The position numbers and the translations under genes are program-made. Positions 50,953 through 59,757 of a stretch of DNA of 64,000 nt are shown here, piece after piece; within the stretch, counting starts at the first letter, position 1; every line of letters starts with the position of its first letter. The notes below the pieces were generated by a model. It worked only from the letters and a program-made list of their open reading frames with translations. It searched no databases and was not told where the DNA came from. The stretch is from Natronolimnohabitans sp. A-GB9 (GTDB lineage: Archaea; Halobacteriota; Halobacteria; Halobacteriales; Natrialbaceae), in the NCBI RefSeq assembly GCF_030848565.1, contig NZ_JAVDDV010000001.1, positions 1-64,000 of the forward strand. Direction: 5' to 3'.

Positions 50953-52035
50953 ATGCCTGGGGGTGACGACGGCTCCGATCTCGACCTCGAACTCGAGTAC
51001 CGCCCGTTCTCGCTGGCACTCGAGACGCCACTGGAGACGGCCGACGGGACGATCGAGAGCCGCGACGGCTTTCTCGTCCGGCTGACCGCGGCCGACGGAC
51101 AGGTCGGCTACGGCGAAGCCACGCCGCTGCCGGGCTGGACGGAGTCGCCCGCGGACTGTGAGACAGCCCTCGCACGCGCCGGCGAGGCGATCCAGGAGGG
51201 ACCCACTGCGGCGCTCGAGGCCGTCGACGAGCAGGTCGCCGCCAGACACGCCGTCTCGCTCGCGCTCGCGGATCTGCAGGCTGGCCGTGAGGCGACGCCG
51301 CTGTATCGCTACGTCGGCAAGGGTCCGATGGTCGGACGGGTCCCGGTCAACGCGACGATCGGCGACGGGCCGCCGGCCGAGACCGCACACGCGGCACGCG
51401 AGGCCGTCGACCGCGGTTTCGACACCTGTAAACTGAAAGCCGGCCGGCGGAGCGTCGACGACGATATCGATCGCGTCCGGCGGGTTCGCGAAGCCGTCGG
51501 CGACGACGTCGAACTGCGGGTCGACGCCAACGAGGCCTGGACCTACGAGGAAGCGACGACGGCGCTCGTGGCTTTTGCCGACCTCGACGTCGCGGTCGTA
51601 GAGCAACCGCTGCCCGCGGGCGCTCTCGAGGGCCACGCCGACCTGCGGGCCGACGAGCGAGGCGACGGCGTCTCGATCGCCCTCGACGAGGGACTGCTCG
51701 AGCACGGCGTCGACGCGATCTGTGAGGCGGAGGCGGCCGACGCCCTCGTGTTGAAACCCATGGCCCTCGGCGGGATCGACGTCGCACGCAAGATCGCGGC
51801 GTGGGTCCAGGAACTCGAGATCACACCGATCGTGACGACGACGATAGACGGCGTCGTCGCCAGAACGGGCGCGGTCCACCTGGCCGCTTCGATCCCCGAC
51901 GTCCCGGCCTGCGGACTGGCCACGGGCGACCTCCTCGCGGACGACCTCGGGCGAGATCCCGTGCTCCTCGAGCGTGGAGCGGCGGTCGTCCCGCAGGCGA
52001 AGGGCCTCGGCGTCGAAGGGGTGTGGGACACGTGA
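50953..52035 (+). CDS. menC: o-Succinylbenzoate synthase MenC
   Basis: A 360-residue enolase-superfamily enzyme that dehydrates SHCHC to o-succinylbenzoate. The acid-base Lys is in TCKLKAGRRS and the three metal ligands are in RVDANEAW, VVEQPLP and ALDEGLLEH; a second Lys is in LVLKPMALGG. The C-terminal GVEGVWDT is usual. The stop overlaps the menE start by GTGA. Confidence 0.92.
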   Translation: MPGGDDGSDLDLELEYRPFSLALETPLETADGTIESRDGFLVRLTAADGQVGYGEATPLPGWTESPADCETALARAGEAIQEGPTAALEAVDEQVAARHAVSLALADLQAGREATPLYRYVGKGPMVGRVPVNATIGDGPPAETAHAAREAVDRGFDTCKLKAGRRSVDDDIDRVRRVREAVGDDVELRVDANEAWTYEEATTALVAFADLDVAVVEQPLPAGALEGHADLRADERGDGVSIALDEGLLEHGVDAICEAEAADALVLKPMALGGIDVARKIAAWVQELEITPIVTTTIDGVVARTGAVHLAASIPDVPACGLATGDLLADDLGRDPVLLERGAAVVPQAKGLGVEGVWDT

Positions 52036-53603
52036 TCGGCCCCTCGAACGACTGGCCGACGCGGGACCTCCTCTCGCATCGAACGGCGACGACGCCCGAC
52101 CGGACGGCTTTGATCGACGACGAGACGGGACGAACGTGGACGTATCGCGACCTCGATCGGCGGGTCGATCGGACCGCCGCCGACCTCGAGTCAGCTCTCG
52201 AGACCGACGAGGAGGCGGTCCGGATCGGGATCCTCATGGACACCAGACCCGCGTTCGTCACCGTCTTCTTCGCCGCGATGCGGACCGGCGTTACCGTCGT
52301 CCCGCTGAACGTCCGCGAGACGGTCGCCGAACTGTCCGAGAAGGTCGATCGAACCGACCCGTCGGTTCTCGTCTGCGAATGCGACACCGAGTCGGCCGCC
52401 CTCGAGGTCTCGCGGTCGACGGACTCGGTTCCCGTCCTGAGCGTCGATACACCCGCGACGGACACGGTCGCGGAACTGCCGACCGAGGCGTCTTCGACGG
52501 GCGAGTCGTCGACAGCAGTCGCAGTCGATCCCGTCGCACTCGAGCCCGCGGAGACGCTCGTGATCCTGTTTACCTCGGGGACCTCGGGTGAGCCAAAGGC
52601 CGTCCGACTGACGGTCGGCAACCTGGTCGCGAGTGCGACCGCCTCCGCGTTCCGGCTCGGCGTCGATCCGGCCGACCGCTGGCTCTGCTGTCTCCCGATG
52701 TATCACATGGGCGGGCTCGCGCCCGTCGTCCGGTCGACACTGTACGGGACGACGGTCGTCCTCCAGCGGACGTTCGACCGCCACGAGACCAAGCGCGTCC
52801 TCGCGGAGTACGACTGTACGGGCGTCTCGCTCGTCCCGACGATGTGCAAACGGCTGCTCGAGGCCGGCTGGGAGCCGACCGACGCGTTGCGCTTCGTCCT
52901 GCTCGGCGGTGCGCCCGCGACGACCGAGTTACTCGAGCGCTGTCGGGACGCCGGCGTTCCCGTCTATCCGACGTACGGGATGACCGAGACGGCCTCCCAG
53001 ATCGCGACGGCGACGCCGGCCGAGACCGCGAGCCACGAGGGGACGGTCGGCCGGCCGCTCGTCGCCACCGACGTGACCGTCGTCGACGAGGACGGCGATC
53101 CGCTGCCGGCCGGCGAGACGGGAGAGTTCGTCGTCTCGGGGCCGACGGTGACGCCGGGGTATTGCTCCGCGGCGGCGACCGAGTCCGCGTTCGACGAACA
53201 CGGCCTGCAGACGGGTGATATCGGCTATCGTGACGACGACGGCCGGCTCTGGGTGCTCAACCGCCGGAGCGACCGGATCGTCACCGGCGGCGAGAACGTC
53301 GATCCCGGTGCAGTGCTCGCGGCCCTGCGAGCACATCCCGACGTCGAAGACGGAGCCGTCGTCGGACTCGAGGATCCCGAATGGGGCGAACGCGTCGCGG
53401 CGCTGGTCGTCCCGACCGACGACGTCGATATCGACCTCGGGTCGCTGCTCGCCCACTGCGAGGATCGGCTCGCCGGATTCAAGCGACCGAAGACGATCGG
53501 CGTGGCCGACTCGTTGCCCCGCACCGCGTCGGGGACCGTCGACCGCGAGGCGATTCGAGAGCGGCTTCGGGAGACAGGGGTCGACGTCGCTGACTTGCGG
53601 TGA
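52032..53603 (+). CDS. menE: o-Succinylbenzoate-CoA ligase MenE
   Basis: A 523-residue ANL-superfamily acyl-CoA ligase. It activates o-succinylbenzoate as the CoA ester. Motifs: ILFTSGTSGEPKAVRLTVGN (P-loop), VYPTYGMTETASQIATATP, TGDIGYRDDDGRLWVLNRRS (hinge) and PRTASGTVDREAI (C-terminal Lys/Thr region). Start is GTG 52032 in overlap with menC; the longer upstream frame is the shadow of menC. menA, menC and menE form one operon. Confidence 0.92.
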   Translation: MIGPSNDWPTRDLLSHRTATTPDRTALIDDETGRTWTYRDLDRRVDRTAADLESALETDEEAVRIGILMDTRPAFVTVFFAAMRTGVTVVPLNVRETVAELSEKVDRTDPSVLVCECDTESAALEVSRSTDSVPVLSVDTPATDTVAELPTEASSTGESSTAVAVDPVALEPAETLVILFTSGTSGEPKAVRLTVGNLVASATASAFRLGVDPADRWLCCLPMYHMGGLAPVVRSTLYGTTVVLQRTFDRHETKRVLAEYDCTGVSLVPTMCKRLLEAGWEPTDALRFVLLGGAPATTELLERCRDAGVPVYPTYGMTETASQIATATPAETASHEGTVGRPLVATDVTVVDEDGDPLPAGETGEFVVSGPTVTPGYCSAAATESAFDEHGLQTGDIGYRDDDGRLWVLNRRSDRIVTGGENVDPGAVLAALRAHPDVEDGAVVGLEDPEWGERVAALVVPTDDVDIDLGSLLAHCEDRLAGFKRPKTIGVADSLPRTASGTVDREAIRERLRETGVDVADLR

Positions 53604-53673
53604 TCTCCGGCATCTATAGAGTGGTTACTCTATTGGAACCGAAGTTAAGACCCTGGCGTCCCTATCCGACGTC

Positions 53674-54459
53674 GTGTGTACACTGACGCTCGCTTGGCAG
53701 GTCTTCGACGACGCGCCGGTCGCCGTCGCCGCGAACCGCGACGAGTCCGTCGACCGCGCGTCGACGCCACCGTCGGTCTACCGTAAGGACCCCCGGATCG
53801 TCGCTCCGCGGGATGCCGAGGCCGGCGGGACGTGGATCGGCTACAACGAACATGGCGTCTTCGTCGGGATCACGAACCGGTGGACCGACGCCGATCTCGC
53901 CGCCGAGCGATCGCGCGGGCTGCTCGTCGCCGACGCCCTCGAGGCCGAAACCGCTTCCGAGGCGGGATCGATCGTCGAGCGTGCCGTCCAGGCCGACGAG
54001 TACGACGGCTTCTATCTGGTGATCGCCGACGCGTCGAACGCCTACTGCTACCGGTGGGACGGGACGCTCTCGCTGACCGACTTCGATCCCGGCGTCCACG
54101 TCGTCGTCAACGTCGCCGTCGACGAGACCGTCGACATCCCCGCGGTCCGTCCCGACATCGCCCGCGAGCAGGCCGACAACGCGCAGGCGGTCCGCGAGGC
54201 GCTGTCCACCGAGCGCGGTGGGTCGGTCGACGACTGGCTCGAGCGCGCCGGCGAGGTCCTCGGCGACCACGAGTACGGCGTCTGTCTCCACCGGAACGGT
54301 TACGGGACGCGCTCGTCGTCGCTGCTCGCGCTCGGTGACGACGGAGTCCGCCACCGGTTCGCGCCCGGTCCGCCCTGCAAGACGGCGTACGAACCGGTCG
54401 TCCTCGAGGACGGCGCGGCGTCGACGGATGTCGACTGCGATGTCGAAGGGCAAGTTTAA
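53674..54459 (+). CDS. NRDE-family (TANGO2-like) protein
   Basis: A 261-residue protein with GTG start and Cys as second residue, the N-terminal nucleophile position of this Ntn-like family. Signature AVAANRDESVDRAS, then GGTWIGYNEHGVFVGITNRW. TANGO2-type proteins are linked to haem or Golgi/ER work in eukaryotes, but prokaryotic roles are undetermined. Start is fixed by the Cys2 rule. Confidence 0.88.
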   Translation: MCTLTLAWQVFDDAPVAVAANRDESVDRASTPPSVYRKDPRIVAPRDAEAGGTWIGYNEHGVFVGITNRWTDADLAAERSRGLLVADALEAETASEAGSIVERAVQADEYDGFYLVIADASNAYCYRWDGTLSLTDFDPGVHVVVNVAVDETVDIPAVRPDIAREQADNAQAVREALSTERGGSVDDWLERAGEVLGDHEYGVCLHRNGYGTRSSSLLALGDDGVRHRFAPGPPCKTAYEPVVLEDGAASTDVDCDVEGQV

Positions 54460-54531
54460 GCGCCTCGATGCATCTCATACGTATATGGACGCACTCCTGG
54501 CCCGAGCGACGAGTACGGAGAGGTGGTCACT

Positions 54532-54882
54532 GTGAGCGTTTCTGCAACCGAAGCCGAACTCTCCGAGGCCGAGCGCGCCGGCCTCGAACTCGTCCGTGAG
54601 ACCGGTGGGATCCACCAAAGCGACTTCTGGAAGGAACTGGACGTCTCTTCGCGAAAGGGAAGCCGCATCGTCGAATCGCTCGTCGAGAAGGAACTCGTCG
54701 ACCGAGAGGAGACGATCTACGACGGTCACAACACCTACTACATCACACCGACCGCTCGCGACCTGGATTTCACGCTTCTGATGGCCGGCGATATGCTGTC
54801 GCCGTTCATCGGCGAGGAGGAGGTCGATCCCAACAGCGACGCCTTCTCGCAGTGGATCATGAACCTCGCCTACGAGGAGTAA
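54532..54882 (+). CDS. Winged-helix DNA-binding protein
   Basis: A 116-residue regulator. The N-terminal helices LSEAERAGLELVRETGGIHQ lead to a recognition helix and wing (SRKGSRIVESLVEKELVDRE, then NTYYITPTARDLDF), as in MarR/Lrp-type winged helices. Start chosen as GTG 54532 with a GGAGAGGTGG site 6-15 nt upstream; a GTG at 54523 is also possible. The C-terminal part (MAGDMLSPFIGEEEVDPN) is a conserved haloarchaeal tail. Target unknown. Confidence 0.75.
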   Translation: MSVSATEAELSEAERAGLELVRETGGIHQSDFWKELDVSSRKGSRIVESLVEKELVDREETIYDGHNTYYITPTARDLDFTLLMAGDMLSPFIGEEEVDPNSDAFSQWIMNLAYEE

Positions 54883-54973
54883 CGGAATCGCCGCGAGAAC
54901 GGACTCGAGCGACGTAGTTTTTCGGTCGGTTTCGAGACGAAGCGAGCAGCGACCGGTGACGGGAGCCGGCGCG

Positions 54974-55393
54974 TTAGTCCGTCCGATAGGGTTCGGCCCG
55001 ATCGATGCAGACGAACGGTTCGCGTCCGTGGTCGTCGTCTGTGGGTGCGTCGTCGAGGATCTCGATGAGCCGCCGGTGGACTTCGCGTGCGGCCCGGACC
55101 TCGTCGGGCGTCAACCCGAGGTGGCCGCGCATGTACCCCCAGACCCCGCTCTCGAGCCAGTACAACGTTTCGTCGTCGGACTGATAGACGATCTCGCCCC
55201 GTTGGGTCAGCGCCTCGTCGGCAAGCGCTCGACCCGAGAGCTGGACCCGGGTGAGGGCAGTGACGAGCTGGCGCCGCGAGACCGGCGTGTGTAACGCAAC
55301 GTCGTCGAGCGTCTCGTCGAAGTACTCCTCGACGAGATCGTACGCTCGAGCGAACTCCCCGAATCCGCCGTCCTGATTCTGCGTGCCCTTCAT
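54974..55393 (-). CDS. Uncharacterised haloarchaeal helical protein
   Basis: A 139-residue soluble protein without recognised domain. A helical front (FGEFARAYDLVEEYFDETLD) precedes SRRQLVTALTRVQLSGRALA and a back half with YWLESGVWGYMRGHLGLTPD and EVRAAREVHRRLIEILDDAP. Start at 55393 (MKGTQNQDGGFG). Convergent with the HTH gene. Confidence 0.6.
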   Translation of the reverse strand: MKGTQNQDGGFGEFARAYDLVEEYFDETLDDVALHTPVSRRQLVTALTRVQLSGRALADEALTQRGEIVYQSDDETLYWLESGVWGYMRGHLGLTPDEVRAAREVHRRLIEILDDAPTDDDHGREPFVCIDRAEPYRTD

Positions 55394-55485
55394 TGGAAAA
55401 ATCACCGAACGTGCTAGCCGTATTGTTGGAAAAGTGATTATAAAAACCTGTCTCACTGCGGTTGCGTCGCTTTCAGGTCCTGCTA

Positions 55486-56796
55486 TCAGGCTAGTGCGCT
55501 CGCGGCGCGGATCAGCCGTTTCTCTCCGAAGGCAGGGCCGACGAGCTGAAGACCGACGGGGAGACCGTCGGTCTCGCCGGCAGGGACCGAGATCGCGGGC
55601 AGATCCGCGAGGTTGACGGGGACGGTGTTCGCGTCAGCCAGGTACATCTGCAGGGGGTCGTCCAGACTCTCACCGAGTTCGAACGGCGGGACCGGCATCG
55701 TCGGCGAGGCCAGGACGTCTGCCTCCTCGAGGGCCTCGTCGAAGTCCTGTTTGACCCAGGCGCGGGCGTCCTGGGCTTTCTTGTAGTACTTGTCGTGGTA
55801 TCCTGCCGACAGCGCGTAGGTGCCAAGCAGGATCCGACGTTTGACCTCGTCGCCGAACCCTTCCTTGCGGGTCCGAGCGAACGTCTCGTTCCAGTTGCCG
55901 GCGGCGGCCGAGTCACCGGAAGACTCGTCTCCGCTCGCTTCGCCCGCGGAGAGGCCGTACCGGACGCCATCGAACCGGGCGAGGTTCGAGGAGGCCTCTG
56001 ACATCGCGATCACGTAGTAGGCCTCGACGGCGTGTTCGACCGACGGCAGCGAGACCTCGTGGTACTCCGCGCCGCGGTCCTCGAGGTCGGCGATGGCGTC
56101 CCAAAACGTCTCGACGACGCCTTCGTCGGCACCCTCGAGCAGTTCCGTGGGAACGCCGATCTGCAGGCCGTCGACGTCGCCGGTGGCGGCGTCGGCGTAG
56201 CTCTCGTCGCCCTCGAGTGGGACCTCTCGCGTGGTCGCGTCGTGTTCGTCGTCGCCGGCGATGACGTCGAGCAGCGTTGCGGCGTCCTCGACGGTGTTCG
56301 CGAAGGGCCCGATCTGCTCTAAGCTGTTCGCGTAGGCGACCAGTCCGTACCGCGAGACGAGCCCGTAAGTCGGTTTGATGCCGACGACCCCACAGAAGGC
56401 GGCGGGACAGCGAACCGAGCCACCGGTGTCGGAACCGAGCGCGAGGTCGGCCTCGCCGGCGGCGACGGCGGCGGCCGATCCGCCCGAGGAACCCCCGGGG
56501 ACGTGGCCCGGTGCCGCCGGGTTATCTGTCGCGCCGAAGTAGGAGGTCTCGGTCGTCGAGCCCATCCCGAACTCGTCCATGTTCGCCTTCCCGACGATGG
56601 TCGCACCGGCCTCCTTCAGGCGGGAGACGACTGTCGCGTCGTAGGGTGGGACGTAGCCTTCGAGCATCTTCGAGCCACAGGTCGTCGCCACGCCGGCCGT
56701 CGAGATGTTGTCCTTGACGGCGACGGTCGTTCCCGAAAGCGGGCCGTCGTCGGCGCCGTCGATCCGTTCCTCGGTGATGAAGATATTCTCGGACAT
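55486..56796 (-). CDS. gatA: Glutamyl-tRNA(Gln) amidotransferase subunit A
   Basis: A 436-residue amidase-signature protein that supplies ammonia for Glu-tRNA(Gln) or Asp-tRNA(Asn) conversion. The Ser-cisSer-Lys triad is present: Lys28 (TVAVKDNIS), GGSSGGSAAAVAAG and GSDTGGSVRCPAAF. The N-terminus is shorter than in bacteria, as usual in haloarchaea. A Ser/Gly/Asp-rich insert (about residue 290) is a halophilic loop. Start at 56796. Coupled to gatC (2-nt gap); gatB is not in the window. Confidence 0.95.
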   Translation of the reverse strand: MSENIFITEERIDGADDGPLSGTTVAVKDNISTAGVATTCGSKMLEGYVPPYDATVVSRLKEAGATIVGKANMDEFGMGSTTETSYFGATDNPAAPGHVPGGSSGGSAAAVAAGEADLALGSDTGGSVRCPAAFCGVVGIKPTYGLVSRYGLVAYANSLEQIGPFANTVEDAATLLDVIAGDDEHDATTREVPLEGDESYADAATGDVDGLQIGVPTELLEGADEGVVETFWDAIADLEDRGAEYHEVSLPSVEHAVEAYYVIAMSEASSNLARFDGVRYGLSAGEASGDESSGDSAAAGNWNETFARTRKEGFGDEVKRRILLGTYALSAGYHDKYYKKAQDARAWVKQDFDEALEEADVLASPTMPVPPFELGESLDDPLQMYLADANTVPVNLADLPAISVPAGETDGLPVGLQLVGPAFGEKRLIRAASALA

Positions 56797-56798
56797 GA

Positions 56799-57077
56799 TC
56801 AGGAGACGTTCGGTCCTTTGAAGTAGCCGTCTTCGGTTTCCGGCGCGTTCTCGAGGGCGGCCTCGCGATCGAGCGAGTCGCGTTCCTCGTCGGGTCGCAT
56901 CACGTTCGTCAGGTCGGCCTCGCGGTCGACCTCGGGTACCTCGTCCAGCGTCTCGAAATACTCGAGGATGTCCGCGAACTGTCGCGTGAACTGGTCGACC
57001 TCGTCGTCCTCGAGATCGACCCGAGCGAGTCCTGCGACGTGGCGGACTTCCTCGGGGCTGACGGCGTCGTCGCTCAT
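56799..57077 (-). CDS. gatC: Glutamyl-tRNA(Gln) amidotransferase subunit C
   Basis: A 92-residue protein that bridges GatA and GatB. Family motif EEVRHVAGLARVDLEDDEVD and FADILEYFETLDEVPEVDRE are conserved, and the end EDGYFKGPNVS matches the GatC tail. Start at 57077; the longer upstream frame is not similar. Operon gatC-gatA. Confidence 0.93.
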   Translation of the reverse strand: MSDDAVSPEEVRHVAGLARVDLEDDEVDQFTRQFADILEYFETLDEVPEVDREADLTNVMRPDEERDSLDREAALENAPETEDGYFKGPNVS

Positions 57078-57251
57078 GGTTGCTCGCACTGGCCAGTGGG
57101 GAGTAAGGGTTTCGATACGACGACACTCGCGGTTCACACCGAGGCGAGGGCGGTCCAAATCGAGACGCTGGTTCGGCTGTCGAATCGTGCTTCCAGTCGA
57201 TCGTTCACTCTCGAGACGATCGAAGAATTTAAGCCACTAGAGTCCGAGGAA

Positions 57252-57302
57252 ATGGATCACGACGGAGCGTTTTCCAGCGATCGTTGTGATACGACACAAT
57301 GA
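57252..57302 (+). CDS. Possible 16-codon upstream ORF of tfb
   Basis: ATG at 57252 opens MDHDGAFSSDRCDTTQ and stops at TGA 57300-57302, overlapping the tfb ATG at 57299 by ATGA. AATTTAAG at 57227-57234 lies where a TATA box would have to be for a leaderless RNA starting near the uORF ATG. It may couple translation of tfb to the uORF; whether the peptide itself matters is unknown. Confidence 0.4.
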   Translation: MDHDGAFSSDRCDTTQ

Positions 57303-58270
57303 CTACGACGCGAACACGGCACGGTGAGCGACGCCAGCGTGAGTCCGAGTCCGAATCCGAAGAGTCGAGCGAGCGATCGGACTGTCCCGAGTGTGGCGGA
57401 CAACTCGTCTCCGACACCGAACACGCCGAAACGGTCTGTGACGACTGTGGACTGGTCGTCGAAGAAGGCGAGATCGACCGCGGCCCCGAGTGGCGCGCGT
57501 TCGACGCCGCCGAAAAGGACGAGAAGTCCCGCGTCGGGGCCCCGACGACGAAGATGATGCACGACCAGGGGCTGTCGACGAACATCGGCTGGCAGGACAA
57601 AGACGCCTACGGACAGGCCCTCTCGAGTCGTCAGCGCCAGAAGATGCAACGGCTGCGCAAGTGGAACGAGCGGTTCCGAACGCGTGATTCGAAAGAGCGG
57701 AACCTGAAACAGGCACTGGGCGAGATCGACCGGATGGCCTCGGCGCTCGGTCTTCCCGAAAACGTCCGTGAGACGGCAAGCGTCATCTACCGCCGTGCGC
57801 TCGAGGAGGACCTACTCCCCGGTCGTTCGATCGAAGGCGTCGCGACGGCCGCGCTGTACGCCGCCGCTCGCCAGGCCAACACGCCACGCAGCTTAGACGA
57901 GATCTCGGCGGTCAGCCGCGTCGAGAAAGCCGAGGTCGCCCGCACCTACCGCTACGTGGTCCGCGAACTCGGTCTCGAGGTCCAGCCGGCCGACCCCGAG
58001 AACTACGTCCCACGCTTTGCAAGCGAACTCGACCTCTCCGACGAGACCGAGCGACGCGCCCGCAGTCTTCTCTCGACGGCGAAAGACCAGGAGATCCACA
58101 GCGGCAAGTCCCCGGTCGGTCTCGCTGCCGCCGCCGTCTACGCCGCTGCCTTGCTGACCAACGAGAAGGTCACCCAAAACGACGTCAGCGAGGTCGCCAG
58201 CATCTCCGAAGTGACGATCCGTAACCGCTATCACGAACTCCTCGAGGCCGAAGAGCACGCTGCGGTCTGA
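57299..58270 (+). CDS. tfb: Transcription initiation factor IIB (TFB)
   Basis: A 323-residue archaeal TFB. Zinc ribbon with Cys29, Cys32, Cys47, Cys50 (CPECGG and CDDCGL); B-reader/linker EWRAFDAAEKDEKSRVGAPT; two cyclin folds beginning near 115 (LKQALGEIDRMASALGLPEN) and 210 (RFASELDLSDETERRARSLL). It recruits RNA polymerase to TATA/BRE promoters. Haloarchaea carry several TFBs; which paralogue this is cannot be told. The stop codon starts a palindromic repeat. Confidence 0.96.
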   Translation: MTTTRTRHGERRQRESESESEESSERSDCPECGGQLVSDTEHAETVCDDCGLVVEEGEIDRGPEWRAFDAAEKDEKSRVGAPTTKMMHDQGLSTNIGWQDKDAYGQALSSRQRQKMQRLRKWNERFRTRDSKERNLKQALGEIDRMASALGLPENVRETASVIYRRALEEDLLPGRSIEGVATAALYAAARQANTPRSLDEISAVSRVEKAEVARTYRYVVRELGLEVQPADPENYVPRFASELDLSDETERRARSLLSTAKDQEIHSGKSPVGLAAAAVYAAALLTNEKVTQNDVSEVASISEVTIRNRYHELLEAEEHAAV

Positions 58271-58351
58271 TACGGATTGCTGTACCGATTTGCCGGCGCA
58301 ACCGCAGCCCGGGTCGCGGTTGCGCCGGTACCGACGTACAGTAGTCCGTAT
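58270..58351. repeat. Palindromic repeat after tfb
   Basis: ATACGGATTGCTGTA opens and TACAGTAGTCCGTAT closes it, with an inner stem CCGGCGCAACCGC / GCGGTTGCGCCGG. Ends match the type A family while the centre differs in sequence but keeps the pairing. First A is the last base of the tfb stop codon. Confidence 0.8.
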
Positions 58352-58486
58352 GAGAGCAGTCGCCGACCGCTCGTCGATCGACAGGTGTTCTCAACCGCGG
58401 CTTGACTCGAGTTAGTCCGAGACTAACTGGTACGGGATGATGATAATCGGTCTATAGTGAAGGTATTGGCTACCGACAGGTCGTGT

Positions 58487-58612
58487 ATGCACTGCGACAA
58501 CTGCGACGCGGCGTCGGTCGCCTACACCTTGACGACACACGCCGCGGACGATTCGACCGAGCAGATCGAGCTTCACTTCTGCTCGAGTGAATGTCTCCGC
58601 GTCTGGACCTAA
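58487..58612 (+). CDS. Tiny zinc-binding protein (DUF7576-like)
   Basis: A 41-residue protein: MHCDNCDAASVAYTLTTH and ELHFCSSECLRVWT. Four Cys in two pairs (CxxC, CxxxC) suit a treble-clef/MYM-like zinc site. The sequence type recurs in haloarchaea as short standalone proteins. Start ATG 58487, stop 58610-58612. Function unknown. Confidence 0.7.
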   Translation: MHCDNCDAASVAYTLTTHAADDSTEQIELHFCSSECLRVWT

Positions 58613-58635
58613 TCGCAACCGACGTCGTCGGTTCG

Positions 58636-58713
58636 ACGGTCTGCTGTCGCCACGTCCCGTCGCTCGCTGTCCCGCGCTGGCGCTCGGCGAGAGATCGGTA
58701 CAGCAGACTGATC
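58636..58713. repeat. Possible further hairpin of the repeat family
   Basis: GGTCTGCTGTCG ... CGGTACAGCAGACTG form an inverted pair around GTCCCGTCGCTCGCTGTCCC and a GGCGCTCGGCGAGAG stem. It resembles type A in shape and in the CTGCTGTC core, but the ends differ. Confidence 0.4.
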
Positions 58714-58761
58714 ACCGGTCGACCCCCAACCGGTATCACACTCACCGTCGGTCCTAGACGT

Positions 58762-59682
58762 ATGGCCGTCCGCACGCCCGAGCGAGCCGAGACCGACGCT
58801 ACCGTTCTGTCGCCAGTTGAAGCGGAATCGACCGTCCGGTCCGTCAACGGGATTCGGTTGCACACCGTCGCCGCCGGCGACGAGAGGGATCCGCTTGTCG
58901 TCTTGCTCCACGGTTTCCCCGAGTTCTGGTACGGCTGGCGCCACCAACTCGAGGCACTCGTCGAGGCCGGCTATCGGGTGCTCGTTCCCGACCAGCGCGG
59001 CTACAACTTGAGCGAGAAACCCGACGGCGTGGAATCCTACCGGCTGAAGGAGTGTTCGCGGGACATCGCGGAGCTGATCGCGACCGAGGGACAGACCAGC
59101 GCCCACGTCGTCGGCCACGACTGGGGCGGGCTGGTCGGCTGGGACCTCGCGTTGCGACATCCGACGACGGTCGACCGCCTCGCGATCGTCAACGCACCCC
59201 ACCCGACCGTCTACCGGCAGCATCTCGTCGCTGACCTCGAGCAACTCCGGCGCAGCTGGTACGCCGCCTTCTTCCAGCTGCCGTGGCTGCCGGAGGTGGC
59301 CTGTCGGATCGACGACTACCGGTTTCTCGAGCGAGCGCTTCGGGAGACCGCCGCGCCGGGAGCGTTCACGGACATGGAGCTGGCACACTATCGTCGCGCC
59401 TGGGAGCAAGACGGGGCGCTGACCGGCATGCTCGACTGGTATCGGGCGGCCGCTCGCAACCCCTCGCTGCCGCCACAGGAGCGCGTCGACGTCCCGACGC
59501 TACTCGTCTGGGGCGAACGCGACGTCGCGCTGACGACGTCACTGGCGGTCGACAGCGATCAGCGGTGTGAACGAAGCCGGCTCGAGCTCTTCCCGGAGAC
59601 GAGCCACTGGGTCCAACACGAACGGCCGGCACGGTTGACCGAACTGTTGCTCGAGGCCTTCGAGGACGTGCTCGACGACTGA
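58762..59682 (+). CDS. Alpha/beta hydrolase, epoxide-hydrolase-like
   Basis: A 306-residue hydrolase: oxyanion motif LLHGFPEFWYGW, nucleophile elbow VVGHDWGGLVGW with Asp as nucleophile (as in epoxide hydrolases), lid with FFQLPWLPEVA, and catalytic His in PETSHWVQHERP. The physiological substrate is unknown. It is the only alpha/beta hydrolase near the menaquinone genes, but its motifs are not those of MenH. Start at 58762. Stop fused to a repeat arm. Confidence 0.85.
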   Translation: MAVRTPERAETDATVLSPVEAESTVRSVNGIRLHTVAAGDERDPLVVLLHGFPEFWYGWRHQLEALVEAGYRVLVPDQRGYNLSEKPDGVESYRLKECSRDIAELIATEGQTSAHVVGHDWGGLVGWDLALRHPTTVDRLAIVNAPHPTVYRQHLVADLEQLRRSWYAAFFQLPWLPEVACRIDDYRFLERALRETAAPGAFTDMELAHYRRAWEQDGALTGMLDWYRAAARNPSLPPQERVDVPTLLVWGERDVALTTSLAVDSDQRCERSRLELFPETSHWVQHERPARLTELLLEAFEDVLDD

Positions 59683-59704
59683 TACGGACTGCTGTCCGAC
59701 GTAT
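59682..59704. repeat. Short repeat arm after the hydrolase
   Basis: ATACGGACTGCTGTCCGACG followed by TAT, beginning at the last base of the stop codon. It can form a small stem by itself. Confidence 0.6.
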
Positions 59705-59757
59705 CCCCCCCTGGCGACCCCACGACCTTTAACGGTCTGGCACTAGTGGCTCGTACA

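Noticed and set aside
56797-57126. Long N-terminal extension of gatA
   Set aside because: It is a frame overlapping gatC; GatA similarity begins at the ATG 56796 just after the gatC stop.
58762-59682. The alpha/beta hydrolase as MenH
   Set aside because: It has the epoxide-hydrolase elbow GHDWGG with Asp nucleophile rather than the Ser nucleophile expected for MenH, and is 5 kb from menE.
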